From NCBI RefSeq assembly GCF_015547515.1, contig NZ_JADMVE010000004.1, positions 413,728 through 477,727 on the forward strand: a DNA stretch of 64,000 nt. Direction: 5' to 3'. Shown here in pieces: positions 27,380-36,789 of the stretch. A program made the position numbers and the translations under genes. Position 1 is the stretch's first letter; each line of letters begins with the position of its first letter. The notes beneath the pieces were generated by a model. That model was not told the DNA's origin. It saw nothing but the letters and a program-made list of their open reading frames with translations, and did not search any database. This DNA is from Eubacterium sp. 1001713B170207_170306_E7. Lineage in GTDB: Bacteria; Bacillota; Clostridia; Eubacteriales; Eubacteriaceae.

Positions 27380-30001
27380 TTATTTTTCTTCTTTTTTATC
27401 TTTTTTAATGCGCCTCAGCTCTTCATCAATGGTGGTCAGCAGGCTGTATGGATAGTATTCATCTGGGATCAGCTTCTGCACCTTGCGCATGGTAACCCCC
27501 ATACTGATGATCATGTCCATAATTTCGCCCTTCATGTACTCATCGGGACAGTATTTGGCCAGCACAGCCCTGGTTTCAGGATTTGCCATCAGATCACGGA
27601 CTGAGCAGTCGACCGTATAAAAATCACTGTCATCTTTTTTGCCGAAGATTCCCTCCAGCATGGACTGGAACCAGTTTTTTCTTTCCGCTTTATCTTCGAA
27701 AAGACAGCGAATGTCAAAAGTCTCACTGTCGTCCTCGCCATTGACAAACTCCAGAATCCGGTTCACGCTTTTATCGCTCAGCAGTCCGTTGGTAAAGGTC
27801 ACGATTTTGGAAACCGGGGTGCCGTGGAGCATGGTCATAAAAAAGGCATCCTCGGTATCAATGGCCTGCCCTGTCACATTCTGGAACTGGGACATGATGA
27901 CCTCGATCACCTGCCGTCCCCTCGGATTTGCCATAAAATCGTCCATATAAGAATAGCGCGTAAGCTTTGGCAGCGGCGGCTTTGGCAGCGCAACCTCAGC
28001 TTCGAGACGGATATCCCGGCTCGAGGCGCCAATGGAAATCCGGTGCAGGCCCTCTTCCTGTGTCCACGCGTTGGTGGTTGGATTAAAATAAGTAAAGTCG
28101 TCCTGAGACAGCTCAAAGGCCACGACCTTCTCCTCGCCGGGTGCCAGTGCAATTTTAGTAAAGCCCCTGAGCTCCCGTACCGGACGCTGGACTTTTCCGT
28201 CCGACTTTCCGGTATAAAGCTGAACCACTTCCTTGCCCGCGCGCGCTCCGGTATTCTTTACCCGGCAGCTGGCCAGCACTGTGCCGTCATCCGAGGCCGA
28301 TGCCTTCATATCACTGTACTCAAAGCGGGTATAGCTGAGCCCGAAGCCAAAGGGGTGGCGGACCGGCCGGTCCACATAGTCGTAATAGCGGTATCCCACA
28401 AAAATACTCTCGCCGTAGTTGACGCAGTCCTCTGTGCCGGGAAAGTTAATATAGGCAGGCGTATCCTCAAGACGCATGGGGATGGTCTCCGCCAGCCGCC
28501 CCGACGGACTGACCCGTCCAAAAAGAATATCCGAAACCGCCGCGCCTACAGCCTGTCCGCCAAGCCAGGCTTCCAGAACTGCCTTTGGCTGGCTCTCAAA
28601 TTCCAGGTCTACCACACCGCCGTTAAACAATACGACAACCGTATTGGGCTGTTTCTCACAGACAAGCCGGATCATCTCCAGCTGGTTCTCCGGCAGCTTA
28701 AGGGATGTCCGGTCATAGCCCTCCGACTCCAGCTTATCCGGCAATCCGGCAAACACCACCGCCACATCGGCTTTTCCAGCTGTTTCCGCTGCTTCCAGTA
28801 CAATTCTTTCATGTTTTTCGTCGGAGCTGTCCGAATAGCCCTGGGCGGTCAGCAGCTTAACCCGGCCTTCGGTCTCGTTCACAATGGCGTCGTAGGGCGC
28901 CTCAATCCGGTAGGGGTTGATCTTTGAGCTTCCTGAACCCTGGTACCTGGGGTCAAAAGCCATTTTCCCGATAACGGCAATTCTTCTCAGTCCCTCACAA
29001 TCAAGGGGCAGGAGATTTTCTTCGTTTTTGAGCAGCACCATGCTCTCAGCCGCAACGCGCCGGGCAATCAGATGCTGCGCGTTGACATCCACCGCCTGCG
29101 GTGTCCCGGCTGCCTGACGGTTTTCCTCCGCTTCAAGGGCAAAGGCAATCAGGCGCTCTGCCATCTCGTTGAGCTTTGTCTTTTTAAGTTTACCTTCCTT
29201 GACGGCATCAAAGATTTTTTTGTCATTCACACCGCCGCTTCCGGGCATTTCCAGGTCAAGACCGGCCTTTACGCCTTTCACACGGTCGTAAACAGCGCCC
29301 CAGTCTGTCATCACAATGCCCTCAAAGCCCCATTCGTTTCTCAGGATTTCGGTCAGAAAGCGCTTATTCTGAGATAAGAACTCGCCGTTTATGCTGTTGT
29401 AGGAGCACATAACCGCCATTGGCTTTCCCTGCTTAACCGCAATTTCAAAGCCTTTCAGATAGATCTCACGCAGAGCGCGTTCATCAATCAGCGCGTCGAC
29501 GGTCATTCGGTGTGTTTCCTGATTATTCCCCAGGAAATGCTTTAAGGTCGCTCCAACATGCTCCTGCCGGGCGCCCTCCACAAAAGCCTTTGCCAGGTGG
29601 CCGGACAGGTAAGGATCCTCCGAATAGTACTCAAAATTCCGGCCGCACAGAGGCGAACGCTTGATGTTCAGACCGGGGCCTAAAATCAAATCCACACCGG
29701 CCATACGGGCCTCCTGCGCAACCGCCGCGGCCATTTCCCGGATCAGCTCCTCATCAAAGCTGCAGGCCGCAAGGGCGGCCGGAGGAAAGCAGGTGGCCGG
29801 GGCGCTGCCGCCCACACCGATCTTACCCTCTTCGTTCTTCACCTCAACCCGCAGGCCGTGAGGGCCGTCAGACATTACGACCTTGGGGATTCCAGGCTCC
29901 TCATAGGATTTCGTTTCCCAGTTGTTTTCACCGGAGCAGAGCGATGTCATCTGCTCCAAATTCAGTTTTCTTCTCAATTTAGTAATTAAAGAAGAATCCA
30001 T
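27380..30001 (-). CDS. Glycoside hydrolase family 3 beta-glucosidase
   Basis: 873 residues, no signal peptide, so cytoplasmic. GH3 N-terminal barrel with KHFLGNNQETHR and the nucleophile Asp in GIVMTDWGA (about 236). The GH3 C-domain has VVFAGLPDKLESEGYDR, and a fibronectin III-like domain follows (about 570-665: FGFGLSYTRFEYS, VVQLYTGK). After it is an extra C-terminal part of about 180 residues (YMDDFMANPRGRQVIEV...), seen in some clostridial GH3 enzymes. The ATG at 30001 follows GAGG. It probably hydrolyses beta-glucosides or related glycosides imported by the cell. Confidence 0.92.
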   Translation of the reverse strand: MDSSLITKLRRKLNLEQMTSLCSGENNWETKSYEEPGIPKVVMSDGPHGLRVEVKNEEGKIGVGGSAPATCFPPAALAACSFDEELIREMAAAVAQEARMAGVDLILGPGLNIKRSPLCGRNFEYYSEDPYLSGHLAKAFVEGARQEHVGATLKHFLGNNQETHRMTVDALIDERALREIYLKGFEIAVKQGKPMAVMCSYNSINGEFLSQNKRFLTEILRNEWGFEGIVMTDWGAVYDRVKGVKAGLDLEMPGSGGVNDKKIFDAVKEGKLKKTKLNEMAERLIAFALEAEENRQAAGTPQAVDVNAQHLIARRVAAESMVLLKNEENLLPLDCEGLRRIAVIGKMAFDPRYQGSGSSKINPYRIEAPYDAIVNETEGRVKLLTAQGYSDSSDEKHERIVLEAAETAGKADVAVVFAGLPDKLESEGYDRTSLKLPENQLEMIRLVCEKQPNTVVVLFNGGVVDLEFESQPKAVLEAWLGGQAVGAAVSDILFGRVSPSGRLAETIPMRLEDTPAYINFPGTEDCVNYGESIFVGYRYYDYVDRPVRHPFGFGLSYTRFEYSDMKASASDDGTVLASCRVKNTGARAGKEVVQLYTGKSDGKVQRPVRELRGFTKIALAPGEEKVVAFELSQDDFTYFNPTTNAWTQEEGLHRISIGASSRDIRLEAEVALPKPPLPKLTRYSYMDDFMANPRGRQVIEVIMSQFQNVTGQAIDTEDAFFMTMLHGTPVSKIVTFTNGLLSDKSVNRILEFVNGEDDSETFDIRCLFEDKAERKNWFQSMLEGIFGKKDDSDFYTVDCSVRDLMANPETRAVLAKYCPDEYMKGEIMDMIISMGVTMRKVQKLIPDEYYPYSLLTTIDEELRRIKKDKKEEK

Positions 30002-30020
30002 GCTCAAAACCTCTTTTCGT

Positions 30021-30830
30021 TTATTTCTTCAGTAAGCTGATGGACTTGAGTGCGCACGCGTCGACCGCTGAGATGACAGCGTCCCTGAAGCCTGAAGCCT
30101 CCAAGGCGCGCACCGCCTCAATGGTCGTGCCGCCAGGTGTGCAGATCTGGTCCTTTAAAACCGCCGGATGCTCTCCTGTCTCCAGCACCAGCTTTGCCGC
30201 GCCATATACGGACTGGGCTGCCAGACGGTAAGCCTGATCCCTTGGAAAGCCGTGCAGCACCCCGCCGTCGGCCATGGCTTCAATCAAAAGCATGGTGTAA
30301 GCCGGAGCGGAGCTGGCGATGGCCGGCACCACATTCATCAGCTTTTCGCTGATGATCTCGACCTTGCCAAAGCTTTTAAAAATCGTCGTGACCGCATCAA
30401 TATCCTGCTCTGTCATTAAATCATCCGGACAGATCGTAGAGTCGGACTCACCGACAAAGGCAGGCGTGCTCGGCTGTGTCCGGACCACCTTAGTATCCAT
30501 ACCCAAAATATCCTTAACATCACTAAATTCCACGCCCACTGCGATCACAATCACAATCACACCCTTTTTGATGTGACCGGCAATCTCCCGCAGGACATCG
30601 GCATAGACAAAGGGCTTAACCGCCAGCACCAGATAGTCGGCTTTGCCGGCTACCTGGATATTGGATTCGGCTGTCCGGATACCGAATTTTTCACTCACCT
30701 TCTGGCGCTGTGCTTCCGATGGATCATAGGCGATAATATGATCGCCGCTAAAAAGTCTGCTGTTTACCACACCGCCGATCATGGCCTGAGCCATATTGCC
30801 GCATCCAATAAAACCAATTATTTCTTTCAT
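30021..30830 (-). CDS. proC: Pyrroline-5-carboxylate reductase
   Basis: 269 residues. Last step of proline synthesis, NAD(P)H-dependent reduction of pyrroline-5-carboxylate. N-terminal Rossmann motif GFIGCGNMAQAM (5-16), VLAVKPFVY, and the C-terminal family signature TPGGTTIEAVRALEASGFRD. It lies 20 bases upstream of the GH3 gene on the same strand, so they may share a transcript, though no functional link is obvious. Confidence 0.95.
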   Translation of the reverse strand: MKEIIGFIGCGNMAQAMIGGVVNSRLFSGDHIIAYDPSEAQRQKVSEKFGIRTAESNIQVAGKADYLVLAVKPFVYADVLREIAGHIKKGVIVIVIAVGVEFSDVKDILGMDTKVVRTQPSTPAFVGESDSTICPDDLMTEQDIDAVTTIFKSFGKVEIISEKLMNVVPAIASSAPAYTMLLIEAMADGGVLHGFPRDQAYRLAAQSVYGAAKLVLETGEHPAVLKDQICTPGGTTIEAVRALEASGFRDAVISAVDACALKSISLLKK

Positions 30831-31011
30831 TACTAACCCTCCGTCAGTTCAATTATTTCTAAATTGTAAACCCAAAAACTCAATTACACCTTTATTTTAA
30901 ACCTCTTTGGCCCTTTATACAAATAAAAAATATGCGCTTTTTACTCATTCTTTCCTTTCCTGTTCACCGTATAATAAAAACCAGCTTATTAAAAACAAGG
31001 AGAACAAAACC

Positions 31012-31755
31012 ATGTCTGTTTTACTGAACGCACAAAATCTGACAAAATACTATGATAAAAACCAGCCGCCAGCTCTAGATCACGTCTCATTCAAGGTCGC
31101 CTCCGGCGAGTTTCTGGGGATTATGGGCGCCTCGGGCTCTGGAAAAACCACGCTGCTCAATGTCCTTTCCACCATTGATGTCCCCTCCGAGGGGCGTATC
31201 ACCCTCGGCGGTGTTGATATTCAGGACCTGAAGGACAACGCTGCCGCCGACTTCCGGCGTGACCGACTTGGGTTTATCTTTCAGGAATATTTTCTGCTCG
31301 ACAGCCTGACTGTGCAGGAAAACATCGCCGTACCGCTGACGCTCATCGGCACTCCAGCCCACAAGGTTGACACAATGGTTCGGAAGCTGGCAGCGCGTTT
31401 TGGCATTGCCTCTTTCCTGAACAAGTATCCCGCCCAGCTTTCCGGCGGACAGCGCCAGAGAACTGCCGCCGCAAGGGCTTTGGTTAAGAATCCGGCCATC
31501 CTCTTTGCTGACGAGCCCACAGGGGCTCTGGATTCCGCCTCGGCCGCCGCGCTGCTGACAAAGCTCAGCGAAGTAAACGTCGATCTTAAGACCACCATTC
31601 TCATGGTGACTCACGACGCCTATGCCGCCAGCTTTGCAAACCGGATCCTTATCTTTAAGGATGGCCGTATCGTCAGGGCATTACACCGCAAGGATCAGAC
31701 ACCTGCCCATTTTCACAGCCAGATTCTTGCCGCTGTCTCAGCCTTAGGACAATAG
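31012..31755 (+). CDS. ABC transporter ATP-binding protein (BceA-like)
   Basis: 247 residues. Walker A GASGSGKTT (about 40-48), Q-loop FQEYFLL, signature LSGGQRQRTAAARAL, Walker B ILFADEPTGALD, and H-loop THDAY. The lipoprotein/MacB/BceA type. The start at 31012 has AAGGAG upstream; the longer frame is not supported. Followed 9 bases later by its FtsX-type permease. This pair type commonly protects against or senses peptide antibiotics such as bacitracin. Confidence 0.92.
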   Translation: MSVLLNAQNLTKYYDKNQPPALDHVSFKVASGEFLGIMGASGSGKTTLLNVLSTIDVPSEGRITLGGVDIQDLKDNAAADFRRDRLGFIFQEYFLLDSLTVQENIAVPLTLIGTPAHKVDTMVRKLAARFGIASFLNKYPAQLSGGQRQRTAAARALVKNPAILFADEPTGALDSASAAALLTKLSEVNVDLKTTILMVTHDAYAASFANRILIFKDGRIVRALHRKDQTPAHFHSQILAAVSALGQ

Positions 31756-31764
31756 GAGGCTTTT

Positions 31765-33726
31765 ATGAAACTCTTTTTTCTTGCCTGTAAAAACCTGAAA
31801 CAAAATTATGGCTTCTATCTGCTGTATTTTCTATCAGTCACCCTCGTTCTCGCTGTCTACAGCTGCTTTAAAGCCTTTTCCATGAATACCTTAATCCTGG
31901 AAAAAATATCTGAGGACGGACGGGTCGAGGCCATGACCAGCGTGGTCTCCGTTATTCTCATGGCCTTTGTTCTGTTCTATATGGTCTATTCCAACAGCTT
32001 CTTCACAAAGCGGCGCATGGGAGAGCTCGGTGTCTACGCTCTGCTCGGCTTTCGAAAGACCCGAGTCATGGGCCTGCTCTTCTTTGAAAACCTTCTGATC
32101 ATCTCTGCTGCTCTGCTCTCCGGCCTTTTCATCGGCAGCCTTCTCCACAAGGGTGTGGTTCTTCTGCTTTCCGCCTTTCTGGATTTGAAAATTGATCTGT
32201 CGTCCGTTCTGCTTTTTAATCCTGACGCCCTGCTGCAAACCACGCTTTTCATCGCTGCTGTTCTGCTTTTTCTGCTCTTGTCAAACGGCGCCATTTTAAG
32301 AAAGGTCCGTATTTTATCAATGGTGAGACTTGAGAAGAAAAGCGAAAAGCCCCTGAAACTGAGCCCCGTATCCGCTGGTATGGGACTGGTATTCCTGGCT
32401 TCTGGCTACGGTCTGGCCTTCAATATTACCGCCGGTGTCCGTTCACTCTGGGTAACTGTTGGATTTCTGCCCATGGCAGGGCTGACTTTTCTTCTCGTAA
32501 CCATCGGAACGGTTTTCTTTATACGCTCCTTTCTGCCCTTTGGCGTCCAGAGTATCCGCCGGTGCGAAAAATGGTTTTACAGACCCGACACCATTGTGGT
32601 TTTACCAAAATTTGTGCACCGCATCCGCAGCAACGCGCGTATGCTCATTTTGCTCACCCTGCTCTCCGCCGCCACCCTTGGTATACTGGGCTCCACGCTC
32701 TGCACCTACTCCTTTTCAGAGCAGGGGCTTTCCAGAATCACACCCGCTGCCCTTGAGTTTCCCGGAGAAAACCAACAAAAAGTGTCCGAAGCCCTCGATC
32801 TCATCCGCCGCTGCCATGCCCAGGAAGATTATCAGGTCATTGAAACCCGTCTGCTCCTCGCCGCCTCCGATTCGCCGGATCTTCCGGATTTTGAGTACGC
32901 CCGAAAAAACAACGGCGCACACTTTGCCCTTATGCGTCAGTCCGACTACAACCGCCGTATGACCGCCATGAAAAAACCCGTTATTTTGTCCCTCTCCCAA
33001 AATGAAGCGGTCCTCGTCCGCTATCTAAGCGGCAGCGATCCGCTTGCCGGCACCGTCTATGATCTGACCCTGCCAGACGGAGCCACACAGCGCATCCAAA
33101 TAGATAGAACCACCCTGGAGAATGCCACTGGCTTTGCCAACGAAGGCGTGGGAACGCTCATTGTCTCAGATGCCCTCTACGCCGTTTTGGCTCAGTCAGG
33201 CCTAGAAGCGGCCTCTGTTGTCAGTATTTTTGGCGGCAGCCTGTCAGAGGATTCCGCCACCGCCCAAGCTCTTGCGCCGCTTTTCGAGGGTGACTACCGT
33301 TTTGCCAGCGCCTGTCTTAAAAAGGATGAATTTTTGATCGCCAGCAGCCCAAACCTGCTTTTAACCGCCTTTGGCGCATTGATATTCTTTATTGCCATGG
33401 GCTGTATCCTTTATTTTAAAAGCCTTTCTGACACCCGCTATGACCTGAAGGATTTCGAGATTTTAAAAAAGCTGGGCTATCAAAAAAAGGCGCTGCACCG
33501 GATTATCGGAAAACAGAACCTGATTCTTTTCAGCATTCCCTGCGTTCTCGGTGGACTGCACAGCTTTTTTGCCTTGCAGTGCTACAATGCCCTTATGCCG
33601 CAAATCATCAGCGGTACAGCCCTTCTGCAGCCTTTTATACTGTCCTATGCGCTGTACCTGCTCGTTTTTGCACTGTACTATATCCTCACACAATTGGCCT
33701 GCTGCCACGTCGCAGACAATGCCTGA
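31765..33726 (+). CDS. ABC transporter permease, FtsX/BceB-like
   Basis: 653 residues, about ten membrane segments in the BceB layout: one helix (15-35), groups near 55-75, 105-170 and 205-260, a large extracellular domain (about 310-520) and three C-terminal helices (about 535-645). AGGAGG precedes the ATG. Partner of the upstream ATPase. The downstream two-component system at 35236-37384 is of LuxR type, not the usual BceRS, and is separated by a 1.5-kb foreign-looking stretch. Confidence 0.9.
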   Translation: MKLFFLACKNLKQNYGFYLLYFLSVTLVLAVYSCFKAFSMNTLILEKISEDGRVEAMTSVVSVILMAFVLFYMVYSNSFFTKRRMGELGVYALLGFRKTRVMGLLFFENLLIISAALLSGLFIGSLLHKGVVLLLSAFLDLKIDLSSVLLFNPDALLQTTLFIAAVLLFLLLSNGAILRKVRILSMVRLEKKSEKPLKLSPVSAGMGLVFLASGYGLAFNITAGVRSLWVTVGFLPMAGLTFLLVTIGTVFFIRSFLPFGVQSIRRCEKWFYRPDTIVVLPKFVHRIRSNARMLILLTLLSAATLGILGSTLCTYSFSEQGLSRITPAALEFPGENQQKVSEALDLIRRCHAQEDYQVIETRLLLAASDSPDLPDFEYARKNNGAHFALMRQSDYNRRMTAMKKPVILSLSQNEAVLVRYLSGSDPLAGTVYDLTLPDGATQRIQIDRTTLENATGFANEGVGTLIVSDALYAVLAQSGLEAASVVSIFGGSLSEDSATAQALAPLFEGDYRFASACLKKDEFLIASSPNLLLTAFGALIFFIAMGCILYFKSLSDTRYDLKDFEILKKLGYQKKALHRIIGKQNLILFSIPCVLGGLHSFFALQCYNALMPQIISGTALLQPFILSYALYLLVFALYYILTQLACCHVADNA

Positions 33727-33855
33727 ATTATGCTATAATAAAAAATAGTGGAATGGTTTATGTAGGGGGGGATGCCCACAGCCCGCCGAAACCCGCATGA
33801 ATACTGTATTACTGCGACTTTTTGCATTCTCATGTGGGTAGCTTCAAAAGGTACT

Positions 33856-33877
33856 TTGACGCTTTTTTGACGCCCGC
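33856..33877 (+). repeat. 22-bp direct repeat flanking NUDIX island, left copy
   Basis: A perfect copy of the 22 bases at 35050-35071 (TTGACGC-TTTT-TTGACGCCCGC). The AT-rich sequence after both copies is also related (CTTAYAAA...AAGA.ATA). Confidence 0.8.
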
Positions 33878-34136
33878 ACTCCGTGAGGACTTATAAAAAG
33901 GATTAAGAAGATATGAGGAAATAGACTCCATTTGGGAGCAAAAAACTGCTTTTCCCCGTGCCACGTTGGAAATTCATTTTCGTTCCTTTCCATTCCCCTT
34001 TTTGAAGTTGAAAACTTCCGTAGCAAGCATAGGAAGAGGGTACCCTCTTCCCAAAAATGACTTATTGCGAATGCTCCCAAGCCCTCTTTGCTTTTTACAA
34101 ATGCCTAGCCGTGAGAATATGCCAAACGAAGTGGAA

Positions 34137-34166
34137 CTTCAGTTGGAAATAATGTACAATAAGAAT
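34137..34166 (+). repeat. 30-bp direct repeat, copy 1
   Basis: Starts CTTCAGTTGGAAATAATG and is identical over 30 bases with copy 2, 66 bases downstream. Confidence 0.9.
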
Positions 34167-34202
34167 TCACAGAGGCATTGATACACTGTGCCAGCCGATA
34201 GC

Positions 34203-34232
34203 CTTCAGTTGGAAATAATGTACAATAAGAAT
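34203..34232 (+). repeat. 30-bp direct repeat, copy 2
   Basis: Identical to 34137-34166; it ends 47 bases before the NUDIX start codon, so it may lie in the promoter or leader of that gene. Confidence 0.9.
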
Positions 34233-34279
34233 GAAAATTCAACAACGTAAGCTTATATTTTGCAAAAGGAGGAAATTAT

Positions 34280-34762
34280 ATGTCTGATATATTGTTTAAG
34301 ACCGACGATTATGTGTTTTCGTATCGAGTAGCTGGCATCTGTATACAAAATGGCAAGGTTCTTCTTCAAAGGCCCACAAACGACAGTGGATTCTCTTTTC
34401 CTGGAGGACATGTTGCGTTTGGGGAAACAAATAAAGAAACGCTAATGCGTGAATTCAAAGAGGAAATTGGCGCTGATATTTCAGTTAGTGAATTAAAATG
34501 GGTTGGCGAAATTTTCTTTTCATGGGGAGGAAAGCTTTGTCATCAGATTTGCTTATATTATACAGTTGTAATTGAAGATGGAGATACACCAAAAAAAGGC
34601 ATATTTATGGCACAAGAACAGCTTGAGGGCCGAAATTTTGAGATTGAATTTCACTGGGTTCCGATTGATAAATTAAGTGATATTGAAATATATCCTACAA
34701 ATGCAAAACAACTCTTGGAAAATCTCGATGACAGTGTTCAACATTTTGTTTATCGAGAATAA
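34280..34762 (+). CDS. NUDIX hydrolase
   Basis: 160 residues. The Nudix box is complete: G-HVAFG-E-TNKETLM-REF-KEE-I-G (about 48-70), so it should bind Mg2+ and cleave a nucleoside diphosphate linked to another group. Substrate unknown. AAGGAGG precedes the ATG. Its codon use is more AT-rich than the flanking ABC transporter and kinase genes. It sits alone between repeats, so it is probably acquired cargo. Confidence 0.9.
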   Translation: MSDILFKTDDYVFSYRVAGICIQNGKVLLQRPTNDSGFSFPGGHVAFGETNKETLMREFKEEIGADISVSELKWVGEIFFSWGGKLCHQICLYYTVVIEDGDTPKKGIFMAQEQLEGRNFEIEFHWVPIDKLSDIEIYPTNAKQLLENLDDSVQHFVYRE

Positions 34763-34874
34763 TGGCGGCCGTTTTGGTGCTGGCAGAGCCAGCCGCCCTT
34801 GTTAACGATAAAATGAACGGACTGCGCCCGTGTTGACAAGCCCATCTGTCCCCCGCCTATGTGGTTAATCAAGC

Positions 34875-34901
34875 GAGCGAAAGCAATGAGTGCTTTCGCT
34901 C
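34875..34901. repeat. Perfect hairpin in NUDIX island
   Basis: GAGCGAAAGCA / TGCTTTCGCTC with a 5-base loop. No T-run follows, so it is not a standard terminator. Confidence 0.7.
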
Positions 34902-35049
34902 ACTACTAATTACTGGGGTAGCATGTTCCCAAGTAGAGCGTCACAAGTGCAGCATTCATGCAGCCTTGCAGGTGCGAAAATGAGTCGACAAGGGTTTATG
35001 TTCCCACACCTCAAAATGCCGTTCTACCGCGTAACAATTCATTTCTATG

Positions 35050-35071
35050 TTGACGCTTTTTTGACGCCCGC
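35050..35071 (+). repeat. 22-bp direct repeat flanking NUDIX island, right copy
   Basis: Identical to 33856-33877, about 1.2 kb apart, with the NUDIX gene between. Confidence 0.8.
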
Positions 35072-35235
35072 GCTTACAAAGAGAAGAGATAAAGAGATAT
35101 AAGCGGATTTAAGACAATACGTGAAAGAACCTGTATTCAAGCCATTTTGCGGCGAAACTTATAAACACGTTTAAGAAGTTACGAGGCTATTTTGACTATT
35201 CAACCAATAAAAAAAACATCAGAAAGGAGGCTCCC

Positions 35236-36789
35236 ATGAAAAACCACTATCTCAACTCACAGCTGCTGCTTATGATCAACCAACTGCTTCTGACCGTTTT
35301 TTTATGCTGGGAGTTCCGGCTTCATCTGGATTTTGGCGCTGATGCGCTGATGCCCATGGCTGTCATTTTTCTGACAGATCTCGGCGCCGTCCTCATCCAG
35401 CTTCAAAACTACCGCAGCAATGCCTTTTTAAGGCGCTACACTCTGGTTCTGGTCTTTATCACCTGGTGTATGCTTTTCCTGAGGCTGGAGCTCCGGGTTT
35501 TCGCAGACCTCGGCCTCCTGCTCTATGCGCTTCTGCCGCTGGTTCTATCCTGGTTCTTCCTGAATTTTATTTTTCAGGACTCTGCCTACACGGGCAGGCG
35601 GCCCATTCTGTATCTTCAGCTGGCACTTGCCCTGCTGACACTGGTAAATCTTCCAAACCCCCGCCTCTTTAATCTGCTTCTGGCTGTTCAGTGGCTGTTC
35701 AGCACCGGAGCCTTTGGCACCATTCTTCTGGTTAACAGAAAAAGAAGCCGGTACTTTTTCAGACAGGAGCGCCGCAGTCTGCTGATTTCTATGCTGCTGA
35801 TCCTCTTTCCCGCGGTTTTTTACAGCCTTGCTTTCAGGCACAGCCCTGTCTTTCTGTCCAACACTGGGCTCTATGTTCTTATAGGCCTGCCGCTTATCAG
35901 CGTTCAAAGGATTTTAAAAAACAGCCGGGAGAGCGCCGCCACTGGCCGTCCTCCTGTGGCCTCCTTGTCCCTCCTCGCCCTTGGTGCAGCGGCTGTCCTG
36001 TCGCTGCTCGGCTGGTTTTTCTCGCTGCCGCTCATCGCCATTTTTATTTTGCTGCACACAGCCCTTTGCTTTGTCCTGCTCTGTTATTTTTACACCACCT
36101 ATCAAACGCTGTCGCATTCCGGCAGAAATACCGCCGCGCTTTACAGGGACCCTCTCATCTGGCTTAACCGGGAGGAGCGCCTGAAAAAAGCATTTTCAGA
36201 CTATCTGCACGACGCAGTCCTTCAGGATCTTTTATCTGTCAAAAACCTGACTGCCAAAGCGGACCGTCCCGAGATCAGAGCCTTGATCACCAGCACCCTG
36301 GATCAGCTTAACACCTCGATCCGCAATGAAATGCAGGAGTACTCACCGGCGCTGCTGCGTTCAATGACACTGAAGGAAAACTACGAAAGGCTGCTGGAAG
36401 GCATTGCTGAAACCTACCCTTTAAGAAAGGTGCAGGTTCAGCTGGTCTGTCCGGATGACCTCTTTCTCATCGAGCCCTACAACCGCATTGTTTTCCGTCT
36501 GATAAAAGAGCTGGTGAACAACGCGTACAAGCACTCTGACGCGGCAGAAATCAGCGTCAGCTTAACACTGAAAGACCGCTGCATCCGCCTGTCTGTCCTC
36601 GACAACGGAACCGGCTTCACTGCGCTGCCTGCCGACCTTTTCAACCACAAGGGCCTTGTTTCTGTTTCCGAGACCCTCACCGCGGCCGGCGGCGAGCTGC
36701 GAATCACCCCAAACCAGCCCTCCGGCCTCTGCGCCACTGCGCTTCTCCCCGTGAAAGGAGATATTTCCTATGAAAATTTTATTGATTGA
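35236..36789 (+). CDS. Membrane sensor histidine kinase (NarL/HisKA_3-type)
   Basis: 517 residues. The first 290 residues hold about nine or ten membrane helices with very short loops, so it probably senses within the membrane. The dimerisation motif SDYLHDAVLQDLLSVKNL (His about 322) is of the HisKA_3 type that pairs with LuxR-class regulators. The ATPase part has ELVNNAYKHSDA (N box) and LDNGTGF (G box). AAGGAGG precedes the ATG. It overlaps the response regulator by 20 bases. It may control the BceAB-like transporter upstream. Confidence 0.88.
   Translation: MKNHYLNSQLLLMINQLLLTVFLCWEFRLHLDFGADALMPMAVIFLTDLGAVLIQLQNYRSNAFLRRYTLVLVFITWCMLFLRLELRVFADLGLLLYALLPLVLSWFFLNFIFQDSAYTGRRPILYLQLALALLTLVNLPNPRLFNLLLAVQWLFSTGAFGTILLVNRKRSRYFFRQERRSLLISMLLILFPAVFYSLAFRHSPVFLSNTGLYVLIGLPLISVQRILKNSRESAATGRPPVASLSLLALGAAAVLSLLGWFFSLPLIAIFILLHTALCFVLLCYFYTTYQTLSHSGRNTAALYRDPLIWLNREERLKKAFSDYLHDAVLQDLLSVKNLTAKADRPEIRALITSTLDQLNTSIRNEMQEYSPALLRSMTLKENYERLLEGIAETYPLRKVQVQLVCPDDLFLIEPYNRIVFRLIKELVNNAYKHSDAAEISVSLTLKDRCIRLSVLDNGTGFTALPADLFNHKGLVSVSETLTAAGGELRITPNQPSGLCATALLPVKGDISYENFID

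Larger units (their letters stand above)
33727..34279. other. Non-coding stretch before NUDIX gene, with repeats
   Basis: No convincing gene. It holds one 22-bp repeat (33856-33877), a perfect 20-bp palindrome (34032-34051, GGAAGAGGGTACCCTCTTCC), and two copies of a 30-bp direct repeat. Codon-like remnants (for example ELQLEIMYNKN) are encoded by the 30-bp repeat. This looks like debris of a mobile element. Confidence 0.55.
34763..35235. other. Non-coding stretch after NUDIX gene
   Basis: No supported gene. It contains a perfect 11-bp-stem hairpin (34875-34901) and the right copy of the 22-bp repeat (35050-35071). AT-rich, partly repeated sequence follows (CTTATAAAC...TTTAAGAAGTTACGAGG, similar to 33893-33916). 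Confidence 0.5.

Noticed and set aside
27824..28927. Long plus-strand ORF opposite the GH3 gene
   Set aside because: It is the antisense shadow of a clear GH3 coding region with no ribosome site.
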